Below are positions 1 through 11,491 of a stretch of DNA of 64,000 bases, one piece after another. Under the pieces are notes generated by a model. It ran no database searches and had not been told where the DNA came from. It saw only the letters and a list, made by a program, of their open reading frames with translations. Positions within the stretch are counted from its first letter, which is position 1; each line of letters opens with the position of its first letter. Source of the stretch: Capra hircus (Eukaryota; Chordata; Mammalia; Artiodactyla; Bovidae); contig NW_017189517.1 of the NCBI RefSeq assembly GCF_001704415.2, forward strand, positions 6,149,167-6,213,166, written 5' to 3'. A program made the position numbers and the translations under genes.

Positions 1-305
1 CAAATTGGCTGGCATATTGAGTGCAGCACTTTAACAGCATCATCTCTTAGGATTTGAAATAGCTCAACTGGAATTCTATCATCTCCACTAGCTTTGTTTG
101 CAGTAATGCTTCCTAAGGCTCAGTTGACTTCACACTCCAGGATGTCTGGCCCTAGGTAAGTGACCACACCATCATGGTTATCCCAATAATTTAGACCTTT
201 TTAGTATAGTTCTGTACATTCTTGACACCTCTTCATAATCTCTTCTGCTTCTGTTAGGTCCTTACTCTTTCTGTCCTTTATCAAGCCCATCCTTGCATGA
301 TAGAT
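1..305 (-). mobile_element. BovB LINE fragment, antisense, cut by window edge
   Basis: This matches, on the minus strand, the part of BovB ORF2 upstream of the reverse-transcriptase core. The same text recurs at 9350-9640 and 42910-43160. It is open at the left window edge, and homology fades near 305 inside the region that continues in the 9.3 kb copy, so this copy is 5'-truncated. Confidence 0.85.
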
Positions 306-1015
306 GCAAGATTAGAGATACCATATTGTTCTTAGCTTCACTCCAGTATCACCACAGCTTCCACTATGTGGAGGAAATGTCATAAATAATTATCAGTTTA
401 TGCAACAAACATTAATTCTTGAAACTTCTCCAGGAAGAAAGCCCATAAAAACCTAGGTGTCTTTTTTTTTTTTTCCGCTTTTCATGTGTGCACTAAGCAC
501 AGAAAAATTTTGAGGCATTCACCTATATTTTTCAAGTCATTTCCTTCCTACCTGATGTTCCTTAGCTCTCTAGATTTTGAGGGAAAACAAGGACGGAGAT
601 AGAGGCCTAAACTAATGTCTCTCTATAACTCTGACAACTCTTAAAGGTTGCAAACACTATCACTTTTTCCAGGTACACTATAGCATATTAAACTGTTAGT
701 GACAGTCGCTATTAGGATAGCATATTGAAAATACAACAACAAATTGAAGGCAACTCAAAAGACAGCAGCCAGAATGATAGAAATTTCAAAGCTAACATAC
801 TAACTTTAATTTTTTAACCTCAGCCTCATTTCCCATTTTTTGCTACTAGTTCCTTTCCCAAGTTAAAAATTATATTCTAGTGCTTACCTGGTCAGTCAAC
901 AATGGCTATAACAAGAATGAGAAAAATTTCTGAGTCTTGTACCTTAAAAAGCACTTATATCCCATCAACTCATTGATTTTCATAGTAAGATTTGGTGAAT
1001 TAGTGAGGCAGGGAA
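306..1015. other. unassigned AT-rich DNA
   Basis: I recognise no gene or named repeat here. There is a short T-run near 463-474 and no ORF of note. Confidence 0.5.
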
Positions 1016-1135
1016 TATTGTTGCTGTTTTGAGATAAGGAAGTTGAGGTTCATATGTATGAAGTGACTTGTGCAAAGTCACAGGGATAGTAAATGCAAAA
1101 GGCCTACCTTGGCTTCCAATCTAGTACTATTCCTA
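1016..1135 (-). repeat. MIR SINE remnant, antisense
   Basis: It shows the typical reversed MIR core: a degenerate 'gagg-aa-ctgagg' stretch, then 'aagtgacttg-gcaaagtcaca'. It is strongly diverged, as expected for an ancient mammalian SINE. Confidence 0.6.
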
Positions 1136-1312
1136 TGACATCATCATGCCATTCAACAGACATTTGGACACCTGTTGTGCACAAAATATTGAGAAGAATA
1201 AATGGTATAGAGTATATGAGGAATTGCCATATATTCCTTAGCACTTAAGCAGACAGAGTTTAAATAACAGAACATTCTGAAAAATTAGCAAACGAAACCT
1301 TGGTTTATTTTA

Positions 1313-1402
1313 TTCACTACAGTATGCCCAGTGCCCTCAATATGCCTGACATACAGCAGGCGCTCAATAAATATTTACAAAGTATATGAATAAATTAGTG
1401 AA
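1313..1402 (+). repeat. L2 LINE 3' end
   Basis: The 'cctgacatacagcaggcgctcaa'-type block followed by AATAAATATTT and a degenerate TGAATAAA tail is the L2 3' terminus. It is only about 90 bp long. Confidence 0.65.
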
Positions 1403-2357
1403 TAAAAAAACCATTAAAAGGTCAAAGTAACAATAAACATAGTGTCAAGTATGTATCAGTAAGTGCTTGGGAGACTATCATCTTCAAAATCTTCTTTAAA
1501 ATAGACTATACATTATAACACTTAGAAAGATTAAACCTGGGTCCCATAAAATGCCACTTATGATCTGTGGGGCCTTGGGAAATTTATTTAATCTCTTAAA
1601 CAATTCATTCCTTAATTCAATAGGTATTTATTGGAAGTTCATTATATGATACACTGTCACAGATTAAAATAATATAATAACAATAAGCTCAAAGAGCTAT
1701 TATGATGATAAATTAAAAGAAGACATATAGAGTGACTATCACATAGTAAGAACTAAATATATGGTAGATTTTATTTTTATTATCAAATCATCCAATAATC
1801 ACATTTGAGAAATATCTTAGACAACTGAACACTGAGGAGACAGAATGAGAATACTATCTCTCAATTACAGACCAAAAAAAAAAAAAAAAAAAAAAAGATC
1901 AAAAAATCCACACAGATTTGCACTTGGATCCAATAAACCAGTTCTACTGGTATAGGATGGGGGTCATCCAACCTGGCAGCACCCACCACTACTGGAGGAG
2001 ACAAATTATTACAACAGAATGTTGTAGATAAAGGGAATCAAACAGTTTTAGGAGGAAAAGTTTGGCCAGAACTGAGGATATTTAAATTAGAGGAGTCAGG
2101 AATGTGAAAGTGGGGAGACACTGAAGAACACAGAACAGTTGGCATGTGAGTTGTTTCCAAAGGCATTAAGAGAAAAAGGACCTAAAGTTGTGCATGATTA
2201 CAACCAAGGAGGGCAGACCTAGGTGACAGCTTGATGGAGGAAAATTGTATTCATAAAATATGAAGTGACTGAAATTTCAAGCAGATATATTAGGAAAAAC
2301 AAGGGCTGGAAGGGTGGTCAGAGTAGCCCACCAAAAAAGCTCAGATGTCCTTTGAAT
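1403..2357. other. unassigned DNA with MIR-like remnant and A23 tract
   Basis: A degenerate MIR-like segment lies around 1545-1765 and an uninterrupted run of 23 A at 1874-1896. The DNA from 1900 to 2357 is not recognised. Confidence 0.45.
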
Positions 2358-3159
2358 AGTACTCATGCAGATGACAAAACCTTTATGGGAGAAAGTGAAG
2401 AAGAACTAAAGAGCTTCTTGATGAAAGTGAAAGAGGAGAGTGAAAAAGTTGGCTTAAAACTCAACATTCAGAAAACTAACATCATGGCATCTGGTCCCAT
2501 CACTTCATGGCAAATAGATGGGGAAACAGTGAAAACACAGACTTTATTTTGGGGGGTTCCCAAATCACTGCATATGGTGACTGCAGCCATGAAATTAAAA
2601 GACACTTGCTCCTTGGAAGAAAAGCTATGACAAACCTAGACAGCATATTAAAAAGCAGAAACATTACTTTGCCAACAACTGGTTTGCAACTACTGGTTGT
2701 CAACTGGTTTTTCCAGTAGTCATTCAGTATGGATGTGAGAGTTGGACTATAAAGAAAGCTGAGCACCAAAGAATGGATGCTTTTGAACTGTGGTGTTGGA
2801 GAAGACTATTGAGAGTTCCTTGGACAGCAAGGAGATCCAACCAGTCAATCCTAAAGGAAATTAGTCCTGAATATTCATTGAAAGAACTGATGCTGAAGCT
2901 GAAGCTTCAATACTTTGGCCACCTGATGTGAAGAGCTGACTCACTGGAAAACAGCTTGATGCTGGGAAATATTGAAGGCAGGAGGAGAAGGGGATGATGG
3001 AGGATGAGATGGTTGGATGGCATCACCAACTCGATGGACATGAGTTTGAGTAAGCTCCAGGAGTTGGTTATGGACAGGAAAGCCTGGAGTACTGAAGTCC
3101 ATGGGGTCACAAAGAGTCAGACACGACTGAGCGACTGAATTGAACTGAACTGAACTGAA
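2358..3159 (+). mobile_element. BovB LINE, 5'-truncated, with 3' end
   Basis: It runs from the RT active-site region to the BovB 3' terminus, with the diagnostic (TGAAC)n-type tail at about 3139-3159. The RT motif YADD is degraded to HADD (codons at 2364-2375). Frameshifts break the reading frame after about 2630. It starts inside the RT domain, so this is a standard 5'-truncated insertion, now dead. Confidence 0.9.
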
Positions 3160-3257
3160 GTGGTATTAGAGTGCAGGTACCTTAGTCTGAAGTCAGCATT
3201 TGGGAGCTGTCCTGGGTCACATTTGGTTGTAACATACACATTAATAAGAACACGCGA

Positions 3258-3401
3258 CTGACATAAATTTATTTTATTTTTTGCCCATGCTGCAAGGCTT
3301 GTAGGATTTTTAGTTCTCCAAGCAGGGATTGAACCCATGCCTCCTGCAGTGTAAGCACAGAGTCTTAAGCACTGAACTGCCAGGGAAGTCTCTGACATAA
3401 A
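3258..3401 (-). mobile_element. CHR-2-type tRNA-Glu SINE with perfect TSD
   Basis: On the minus strand it has the 'acttccctgg-ggttcaatccctg' tRNA-derived head and an A-rich tail. It is flanked by the perfect 10-bp duplication CTGACATAAA (3258-3267 and 3392-3401). This family is older than Bov-tA in cetartiodactyls. Confidence 0.85.
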
Positions 3402-3577
3402 ACAATTTTAGAAACTGAAGTTGGGTGCTGCTTGAAGAGAATTTATAAAAATCCAATAATAAAAATCCATGGAGTTCAAAATCTATTGTCTGTCTTGTCT
3501 TAATTTGGAGTCAGGCTCCTGACGTGGAGGAGGTGTGGTAAGTTCTTTGCTTTCAAATAGTTCGAATAGGAAATAGC

Positions 3578-3799
3578 TTAATGATAATAGGGGCTCCCCT
3601 GCTGGCTCAGAAGGTAAAGAATCTGCCTCCAATGCAGGAGACCAGGGTTCGATCCCTGAGTCAGGAAGATCCCCTGGAGAAGAGAATGGCAACCCACTCC
3701 AGTATTCTTACCTGGAGAATCCCATGGACAGAGGAACCTGGGGGGCTACGGTCTGTGTGGTCGCAAAGAGTTAAACACACTTTCACTTTAATAATAATT
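3578..3799 (+). mobile_element. Bov-tA SINE
   Basis: A tRNA-Glu-like head (body from 3590) with an intact B-box-like GGTTCGATCCC is followed by a BovA monomer ending at about 3787. The flanks TTAATGATAATA and TTAATAATAATT form an imperfect target-site duplication. Transcription of such SINEs would be by RNA polymerase III. Confidence 0.85.
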
Positions 3800-4296
3800 A
3801 TGATGCCTCTCAGACACAGCACTCGACAGTTTTCTGCATTTCACATATATCTTCTCATTCAGCCTAGAGCAAAATAGTTACCTTGTAAATATCATGTAAC
3901 ATTAAATGTAATTGCTGCACAAATCTGCTTTTATAAAACAATCCATAACAACAATTCAATTATTCTCTTTAGCTGCTCCATTAATCCTTCTCTTCCCCAC
4001 CAAGAGAGCAGACAGGTAAAAGTTTTTTCCATGCTGCTGTAGGAGGTTTTTTCTATGTATTGTCAAATCTTATCTGAGCATCTCTGTCCTTGGGAATAGG
4101 TGCATCATGAAAGCACCTGTAGAAAATTAACTGCTTTAGAAAACTCTAGGGGAAATAAAATATGAAGGAAAGATAAGTTAATACACTCTAATACTGAGAA
4201 GCATGTCATAAACAAGCCAAATCAATAATCCTCATTAATCAATGAGAAAGGGCAAACGCCTGTTTAAAATGCAGTAGGTAACATTGCTTTTGCAGG
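3800..4296. other. unassigned DNA
   Basis: Between a Bov-tA and an L1. No gene or repeat is recognised. Confidence 0.45.
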
Positions 4297-5440
4297 ATCC
4301 TCTATGATCCACCTCCCAGAATTCTGGAAATAAAAGCAAAAATAAACAAATGGGATCTAATTAAAATTAAAAGCTTCTGTACAACAAAGGAAAATATAAG
4401 CAAGGTGAAAAGACAGCCTTCTGAATGGGAGAAAATAATAGCAAATGAAGCAACTGACAAACAACTAATCTCAAAAATATACAAGAACACCTGCAGCTCA
4501 ATTCCAGAAAAATAAACGACGCAATCAAAAAATGGGCCAAAGAACTAAATAGACATTTCTCCAAAGAAGACATACGGATGGCTAACAAACACATGAAAAG
4601 ATGCTCAACATCACTCATTATTAGAGAAATGCAAATCAAAACCACAATGAGGTACCACTTCACACCAGTCAGAGTGGCTGCGATCCAAAAATCTGCAAGC
4701 AATAAATGCTGGAGAGGGTGTGGAGAAAAGGGAACCCTCCTACACTGTTGGTGGGAATGCAAACTAGTACAGCCACTATGGAGAACAGTGTGGAGATTCC
4801 TTAAAAAATTGCAAATAGAACTACCTTATGACCCAGCAATCCCACAGCTGGGCATACACACCGAGGAAACCAGAATTGAAAGAGACACATGTACCCCAAT
4901 GTTCATCACAGCACTGTTTATAATAGCCAGGACACGGAAACAACCTCGATGTCCATCAGCAGATGAATGGATAAGAAAGCTGTGGTACATATACACAATG
5001 GAGTATTACTCAGCCGTTAAAAAGAATTCATTTGAATCAGTTCTGATGAGATGGATGAAACTGGAGCCAATTATACAGAGTGAAGTAAGCCAGAAAGAAA
5101 AACACCAATACAGTATACTAACACATATATATGGAATTTAGGAAGATGGCAATGATGACCCTGTATGCAAGACAGGAAAAAAGACACAGATGTGTATAAC
5201 GGACTTTTGGACTCAGAGGGAGAGGGAGAGGGTGGGATGATTTGGGAGAATGGGAATTCTAACATGTATACTGTCATGTAAGAATTGAATCACCAGTCCA
5301 TGTCTGACGTAGGGTGCAGCTTGCTTGGGGCTGGTGCATGGGGATGACCCAGAGAGATGTTGTGGGGAGGGAGGTGGGAGGGGGTTCATGTTTGGGAACG
5401 CATGTAAGAATTAAAGATTTTAAAATTTAAAAAAAAAAAA
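4297..5440 (+). mobile_element. L1 LINE 3' end (bovine-type), 5'-truncated
   Basis: It contains the last part of ORF2, then a G-rich 3' UTR (gggagggaggtggga block near 5370) and an A-rich tail at 5428-5440. The 5' end starts abruptly at the sequence encoding ILYDPPPRI. I found no clear target-site duplication. Its 3' UTR belongs to the same subtype as the second tail at 43779-43900. Confidence 0.9.
4578..5141 (+). pseudogene. L1 ORF2 C-terminal fragment
   Basis: An open fragment of 187 codons from the C-terminal end of the L1 endonuclease/reverse transcriptase. The C-terminal cysteine motif C-x3-C-x7-H-x4-C is complete (C44, C48, H56, C61). The RT and endonuclease domains are absent, so the fragment cannot be active. 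The ATG is an internal methionine, not a true start. Confidence 0.85.
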
Positions 5441-5976
5441 GATAAAAAAAATGACTTTCAAGCATATTTTACTTCATAAAGATGTTCATGATATCAAAAG
5501 AGCCATGGGCTATATATGACACTTGCTGAGAATTAAGAACAATTGAAAATGTATTTTGGTGGAAAGAAAAATCTCAGATTACTCACACTCTATAAAGGCA
5601 TCTTTCCCAAAACTCTTTGACTCTATTGATATAAAAAGAATTGACCTTGATAATAGTAATGTTTCATGTGAAATCCAAGTAAGTCCTCAAGATTCCAACT
5701 TGGAATGTTATGCTAGATATTACTATATCAAATGCATACATTAATCTTGAGGGTATTCTTTACAGGCTAAAATAAGAGTGAGCATGAAAACTTTCTGATG
5801 TCAATAAAATATCTTCAGATTATAATCTTATATATCCACAGGTCCATTTTGTGGCTTTATTAATCTCAACACATATTTGTTGAATTCAAAGGAAACACTA
5901 AGGAAGTGGCCTTGCACTTAGCACCAAACATCAAATAGAGATGAAAAATTCATATGCTCACCCCTTGAGGAGTGCT
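5441..5976. other. unassigned DNA
   Basis: No repeat or gene recognised. A 62-codon ORF at 5556-5744 has no recognisable features and is probably chance. Confidence 0.45.
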
Positions 5977-6308
5977 TTGTTGTTGTTGTTCAGTTGCTAA
6001 GTCATGTACGACTCTTTGTGACCTCATGAACTGCAGCACGCCAGGCCTCCCTGTCCCTTACTATCTCCTGCAGTTTGCCCAAGTTCATGTCCATTAACTC
6101 TGTGATGCTATCCAACCGTCTTATCCTCTGTCCCCTCTTTCTCCTCCTGCCCTCAGTCTTTCTCAGCAACAGGGTATTTTCCAATAAGTAAGCTCTTTGC
6201 ATCAGGTGCCCAAAGTTTTGGAGTCTCAGCTTCAGCATCAGTCCTTCCAATGAATATCCAGGGTCAGTTTCCTTTAGGACTGACTGGTTTGATCTCCTTG
6301 AAGTCCAA
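5977..6308 (-). mobile_element. BovB LINE 3' end, antisense
   Basis: It starts with a (TTG)n-like stretch and the reversed BovB terminus. It runs into the C-terminal ORF2 region encoding GHLMQRA and RRLDSITELMDMNL. It stops at the 'aagtccaagg' block, where a BOV-A2 insertion begins. BovB does not resume on the far side. Confidence 0.85.
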
Positions 6309-6594
6309 GGTGCTGCTGCTGCTAAGTCGCTTCAGTCATGTCCGACTCTGTGCGACCCCATAGATGGCAGCCTACCAGGCTCCCCAGTCCCTGGGATTCT
6401 CCAGGCAAGAATACTGGAGTGGGTTGCCATTTCCTTCTCCAATGCATGAAGGAGAAAAGTGAAAGTGAAGTCGCTTAGTCGTGTCCGACTCTTAGCGACC
6501 CCATGGACTGCAGCCTACCAGGTTCCTCCTTCCATGGATTTTCCAGGCAAGAGTACTGGAGTCGAGTGCCATTGCCTTCTCTGTCCAAGGTGCT
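6303..6594 (-). mobile_element. BOV-A2 SINE dimer with perfect TSD
   Basis: Two BovA monomers in tandem, antisense, start with the reversed (AGC)n tail at 6315. The perfect 12-bp duplication GTCCAAGGTGCT flanks it (6303-6314 and 6583-6594). The left copy is partly BovB sequence, so the SINE landed at or next to the BovB 5' boundary. Confidence 0.9.
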
Positions 6595-7365
6595 AGTGTA
6601 ATGTAAAACTAGCACGTATTGAGAACAAATGTACTATGTTAAGTTTCATAATATAAGTACAATGAATTTATACCTGTCAAATATCAAATGAAGGTAAAGA
6701 CAAATTATAAACCAATAATTGCGTGTACAAGTTGATGAAGATCTTGACAAGACATATTGCGCTAAGAAATGCAGAGGTTAAAATGAAGCATAGTTACTTG
6801 CATTTTAGCTTTGACATCCCAGTTACTTTAGGGAAATCAAGTGACTGACTTTCTTAAAAATTACATCAACCACACAGTTGTTAGGTTTGGAATATTTAAG
6901 AAGATAAATGTCACACAATTACTGGAATCTCTGTTACACATATTTCCAAAATATAAAATAAAATCATCTTTGCTTTCAGTCATGGATCATTTGTCTAATG
7001 AGGATCATCATTAAATATGGATGTTGTCACATTATATGCACTACCAAGAGAACCAAAAGAATACTTGAACAGTCCAAGGACAGATATTCTGAAATGAAAC
7101 CTAAGATAAAATTATGGACAATTACTCAAAAGAATATCTTGTCATTTAAGTCTTTTTTGATTTTTCTGGATGTCACGTCATTGCTCTCCAGAACTGTAAT
7201 ACCCATTTCACTTGAACCATGAGAGACAATTGAGCATAATGCATATGAAAATTGATTTTGGAAATGAAAATCCAAGGTTCCAGTCCAAATTCAGATATTT
7301 ATCCCCCATGTGACCAGTGAAAAAAGACTAGTTTTCAGAGCCTCATTTCCTTATCTTTGTTTTCC
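6595..7365. other. unassigned DNA
   Basis: AT-rich. No gene or repeat recognised; a 74-codon ORF at 6998-7222 has no recognisable domain. Confidence 0.4.
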
Positions 7366-8319
7366 GGATGTTTTGTAATTCACTTGTTCCTTAATTTCTC
7401 TCTTGCTGTCTTAGTTTGTGAATTAGATATTATCCATAGTGGTATATTTAGATTGCCTTCCAGTTATCTTTTCTGAACCTACTGCTGCTTTTGTTCTGTT
7501 GTTACCATGTGGCATAACTAAAACTTATATATAAAATAGTCTATTTTGCACTGATAGAAATTTAATTTGGATTGCATGCAAACCCTATATTTTTTTACTT
7601 GCCTACTTTTATGTTTTTGATGTTGCAATTTACTTCTTTTTTATATTGTGTATCTGTATCTGTTTGGAAATTATTCTAGCTGTAACTATTTTAATATTGC
7701 TTTAATTTTTATATTATAATTAAGTAGTAAACACATCACCATATTGCAATTTGAGAGTATTCTGAATCAGACAATATGCTTACTTTTATAAGGTATTGTA
7801 TATCTTCAAATGTTTTCGTGTTAATATTTAGCACCTTTCATTTCAGCTTGAAGAAATCCTTTTAGCATTTCTTGTAAGGCAGGCCTAACGGTGATAAACT
7901 CACTCAGCTTTTATTTGTTTGGAAAAAAATCTCTCTTCTTCATTTCTGAAGGACAATTTTTCTGGGTAGGGTATTCTTGGGTGAGAATTGCTTGTTGTCA
8001 GCAATTTTAATATACCATTTTACCTCTCCTGGCCTGTAAGGTCTCTCCTGACAAAACATTTTCCACTCCTTGCTTTTAGAACTTTCTTTCTTTCTTTCTT
8101 TCTTTCTTTTTGTTTTTGTTTTTGAACAGTTTATGTTATAATACATCTTGGAGAAGATCACTATGGTTTGAAATTTTGGGGTGACTTATTAGCTTCATGA
8201 TCTTGGATGCCCAAATTACTCAAGTTTAGGAAATTCTCAGCCATTATTTCTGTAAATAAGCTTTCTACATCTTCTCCCTTTCTTCTTCTTCTGGGTCTCC
8301 AATAATGCAAACAATGTAC
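7366..8319 (-). mobile_element. ancient L1M 5' region, antisense
   Basis: The order of blocks fits the reversed 5' part of an old mammalian L1: a 'tttagcatttcttgtaaggcagg' region at about 7860, the 'ctctcctggcctgtaaggt' block at 8025-8045, and 'cttcttctgggtctccaataatgc' near 8290. It is heavily diverged, interrupted by a CTTT repeat, and ends at a mariner. Confidence 0.7.
8083..8110. repeat. (CTTT)n microsatellite
   Basis: About six to seven CTTT units followed by TTTTG units to about 8125, within the L1M remnant. Confidence 0.9.
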
Positions 8320-8690
8320 TGAGTTAGCCAAAAAGTTTGTTAGGTTTTTTCCATAAGATGACTCTTGTAGCACTTAGTTGTCTTAAACTTCATTCAAAAA
8401 ATTTTGTTAGATTGTATTGTGACAGCTGTCAAATCAGTGTGTAATTAAAAGAATGATCAAAATTGGTGAATTTTTGTGTAGCTATTTTAATATTGAAGAT
8501 GGAAGAAAAAAGTAACATTTTAGGCATATTATGCTTTATTATTTCAAGAAAGATAAAACTGAAACTCCACTACACAAAGAAAGATTTGTTCAGTGTATGG
8601 AGAAGGTACTGTGATTGATGGAACACAGCAAAAGTGGTTTCTGAAGTTTCATGCTGGTCACCTACTTCAGAATATAAGGAAAAAGCAGAA
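8320..8690 (+). mobile_element. mariner DNA transposon, 5' part only
   Basis: It begins with a terminal inverted-repeat-like GAGTTAGCCAAAAAGTTTG and continues into the 5' non-coding part and the transposase N-terminus (8593-8680 encodes VYGEG and QKWFLKFHAGHL, mariner helix-turn-helix region). The catalytic part and the right terminal repeat are missing. It lies inside or beside the L1M remnant. Confidence 0.75.
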
Positions 8691-8984
8691 TAGGCCTACT
8701 ATACACCAGATATTAGGTAAATTTATCATTAGTCTTTTTGTCTCTGTCTCTCTGTTTCTTTATCTCTCCCTAGTCTGTGTGCATGTGTATTTTTTCAATC
8801 TTTGCAAGTAAAACCTAGTTCAAAATATTAAATAAATATAAATATGTTAAATAAACATGCAATTTAACATCAAATTTTATTCAGAAGTTTTAGAAACTAT
8901 TACTTATAAAAACAGTTTTTCACAGTAACTTCTAGAAGGAATTAAAGTTAATAGAACTATATTTTTCTGTATAAAACTCATAAC
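8691..8984. other. unassigned DNA
   Basis: AT-rich sequence between the mariner remnant and a MIR. Nothing recognised. Confidence 0.4.
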
Positions 8985-9235
8985 CACAACAATAGCTACA
9001 TTATATACCAGGAACTATATCAACTGCTTTACATGCATTAGTTCACTGAATCTTCACAACTTTACTTTGGAGATACTATGAACACATTTTGCAGATGAGT
9101 AAACAAAAGCTCATAGTGATGATGTGACTTGAGAAAGGTCACTTTGATATGAAGTTTGGGGCCAGAACTTGAAGACATACCTGCCTAAATTTAATGCCCA
9201 AGGTCTTAATTCTTTACCAGAGTTCCTCAAAGAGT
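8985..9235 (-). repeat. MIR SINE, antisense, long copy
   Basis: Nearly the whole MIR is present in reverse: 'ccaggaactatatcaactgctttacatgcatt', then the 'ttgcagatgagtaaac' core and the 'tcttaattctttacca' tRNA-derived end. Confidence 0.8.
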
Positions 9236-11006
9236 AATACAACGGATGACTATGAATATCAGTTTGAACATTCTTTGGCATTGCCTCCTTTTGGAATTGA
9301 AATGAAAACTGACCTTTTCTGGTCCTGTGGCCACTGCTGAGTTTTCCAAATTGGCTGGCTTATTTAGTGCAGCACTTTCACAGCATCGTCTTTTAGGATT
9401 TGAAATAGCTCAACTGAAATTCCATCACCTCCAATAGCTTTGTTCATAGTGATGCTTCCTAAGGCTCTCTTGACTTTGCCTTCCAGGATGTCTGGCTATA
9501 GGTGAGTGATCACACCATTGTGCTTATCTAGGTCATGAAGATTTTTTTTGTACAGTTATTCTGTGTATTCTTGCCACCTCTTCTTAATATCTTCTGTTTT
9601 TTTAGATCCGTACCATTTTGGTACTTTATTGTGCCAATCTTTTCATGAAAACATTCCATTGGTATCTCTAATTTTCTTGAAGAGATCACTAGTCTTTCCC
9701 ATTCTATTGTTTTCCTCTATTTCTTTGCATTGATCACTGAAGAAGGCTTTTTTATTTCTCCTTGCTATTCTTTGGAACTCTGCATTCAAATGGGTATTTC
9801 CTTTTCTCCTTTGCCTTTAGCTTCTCTTTTTTTCACAGCTATATGTAAGGCCTTCTCAGACAACCATTTTGCCTTTTTGCATTTTTTTTCCTTGGGGATG
9901 GTCTTGATCCCTGCTTCCTGTACAATGTCACGAACCTCCATCCATAGTACTTTAGGCACTCTGTCTATCAGATCCAATCCCTTGAATCTACTTGTCATTT
10001 CCACTGTATAATCATAAGGAACTTGATTTAGGTCATGCCTGAATGATCTAGTGATTTTCTCTACTTTCTTCAATTTAAGTCTGAATTTTGCAATAAGGAG
10101 TTCCTGATCTGAGCCATAGTCAGCTCCCGGTCTTGTTTCTACTGACTGTATAGAGCTTCTCCATCTTTGGCTGCAAAGAATATAATCAATCTGATCTCAG
10201 CATTGATCATCTGGTGATGTCCATGTGTAGAGTCTTCTCTTGTAGTATTGGGAAAGGGTGTTTGCTATGACCAGTGTGTTCTTTTGACAAAACTCTCTTA
10301 GCCTTTGACCTGCTTCGTTTTGAACTCCAAGGCCAGATTTGCCTATTACTCCAGACATCTCTTGACTTCTTACTTTTGCATTCTAGTCCCCTATAATGAA
10401 AAGGACATCTTTTGGGGGTGTTCATTCTAGAAGGTCTTGTAGGTCTTCATAGAACTGTTTAACTTCAGCTTCTTCAGCTTTACTGGTCAGAGCATAGACT
10501 TGGATTACTGTGATACTGAATGGTTTGCCTTGGAAATGAACAGATCATTCTGTCGTTTTTGAGACTGCATCCAAGTACTGCATTTCAGACTCTTTTGTTG
10601 ACTATGATGGCTACTCCATTTCTTCTAAGACATTCTTGCCCACACTAGTATGCATAAGGACATCTAAGTTAAATCCACCAATTCTAGTTCATTTTAGTTC
10701 ACTGATTCCTAAAATGTTGATGTTCACTCTTGCCATCTCCTGTTTGACCACTTCCAATTTGCCTTGATTCATGGACTTAACATTCCAGATTTCTATGCAA
10801 TATTGCTGTTCACTGCAGTGGACTTTACTTCCATCTCCAGTCACATCCACAACTGTGTGTTGTTTTTGCACTCAACTCACATGCTAGCAAAGTAATGTTC
10901 AAAATTCTCCAAGTCAGGCTTCAACAGTACATGAACCGTGAACTTCCAGATGTTCAAGCTGGATTTACAAAAGGCAAAAGAACCAGAGATCAAATTTTTA
11001 ACATCC

Positions 11007-11117
11007 ATTCCCACTCCAGTGTTCTTGCCTGGAGAATCCCAGGGACGGGGGAACCTGGTGGGCTGCCATCTATGGAGTCGCACAGAGTTGGACACGACTG
11101 AAGTGACTTAGCAGCAG
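11007..11117 (+). mobile_element. BovA monomer inside BovB
   Basis: A single BovA-type unit with GCAGCAG end interrupts the BovB RT region just after its 'aacatcc' block. BovB resumes at 'gatcat' (11118). About four BovB bases are missing and I see no duplicated target, so it may be a conversion-like replacement. Confidence 0.8.
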
Positions 11118-11167
11118 GATCATCAAAACAGCTAGAGAGTTCCAGAAAAATATCTACTTCTGCTTTA

Positions 11168-11491
11168 TTGACTATGCTAAAGCCTTTGACTGTGTGGATC
11201 ACAACAAACTGTGGAACATTCTGGTCTGGAATACCAGACCACTTTACCTGGCTCTTGAGAAATATGTACACAGGTCAAGAAGCAACAGTTAGAACTGGGC
11301 ATAGAAAAACAGACTGTTTCAAAATTGGGAAAGGAGTACGTCAAGGCTGTATATTGCCACCCTGCTTGTTTAACTTCTATAATGAATACATCATGCGAAA
11401 TGCCTGGCTGGATGAAACTAAGCTGGAATCAAGATTGCCAGGAGAAATATCAATAACCTCAGATATGCAGATGACACCACCCTTATGGTAG
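11168..11491 (+). pseudogene. BovB reverse-transcriptase fragment
   Basis: A 107-codon fragment with the RT palm features DYAKAFDCVDHNKLW and KGVRQGCILPPCLFNFY. A frameshift after about residue 95 takes the frame off the YADD motif, whose DNA still lies at about 11463-11475. The fragment is 5'-fused to the BovA unit and has no true start codon. Confidence 0.8.

Noticed and set aside
3139..3159. Short tandem TGAAC-type repeats at several sites, considered as satellite or telomere-like DNA
   Set aside because: They are the normal 3' tail of BovB.
3590..3665. tRNA-like sequence with an intact B box
   Set aside because: It is the tRNA-Glu-derived head of a Bov-tA SINE, as are the similar ones at 45.0, 63.8 and others; it is not a tRNA gene.
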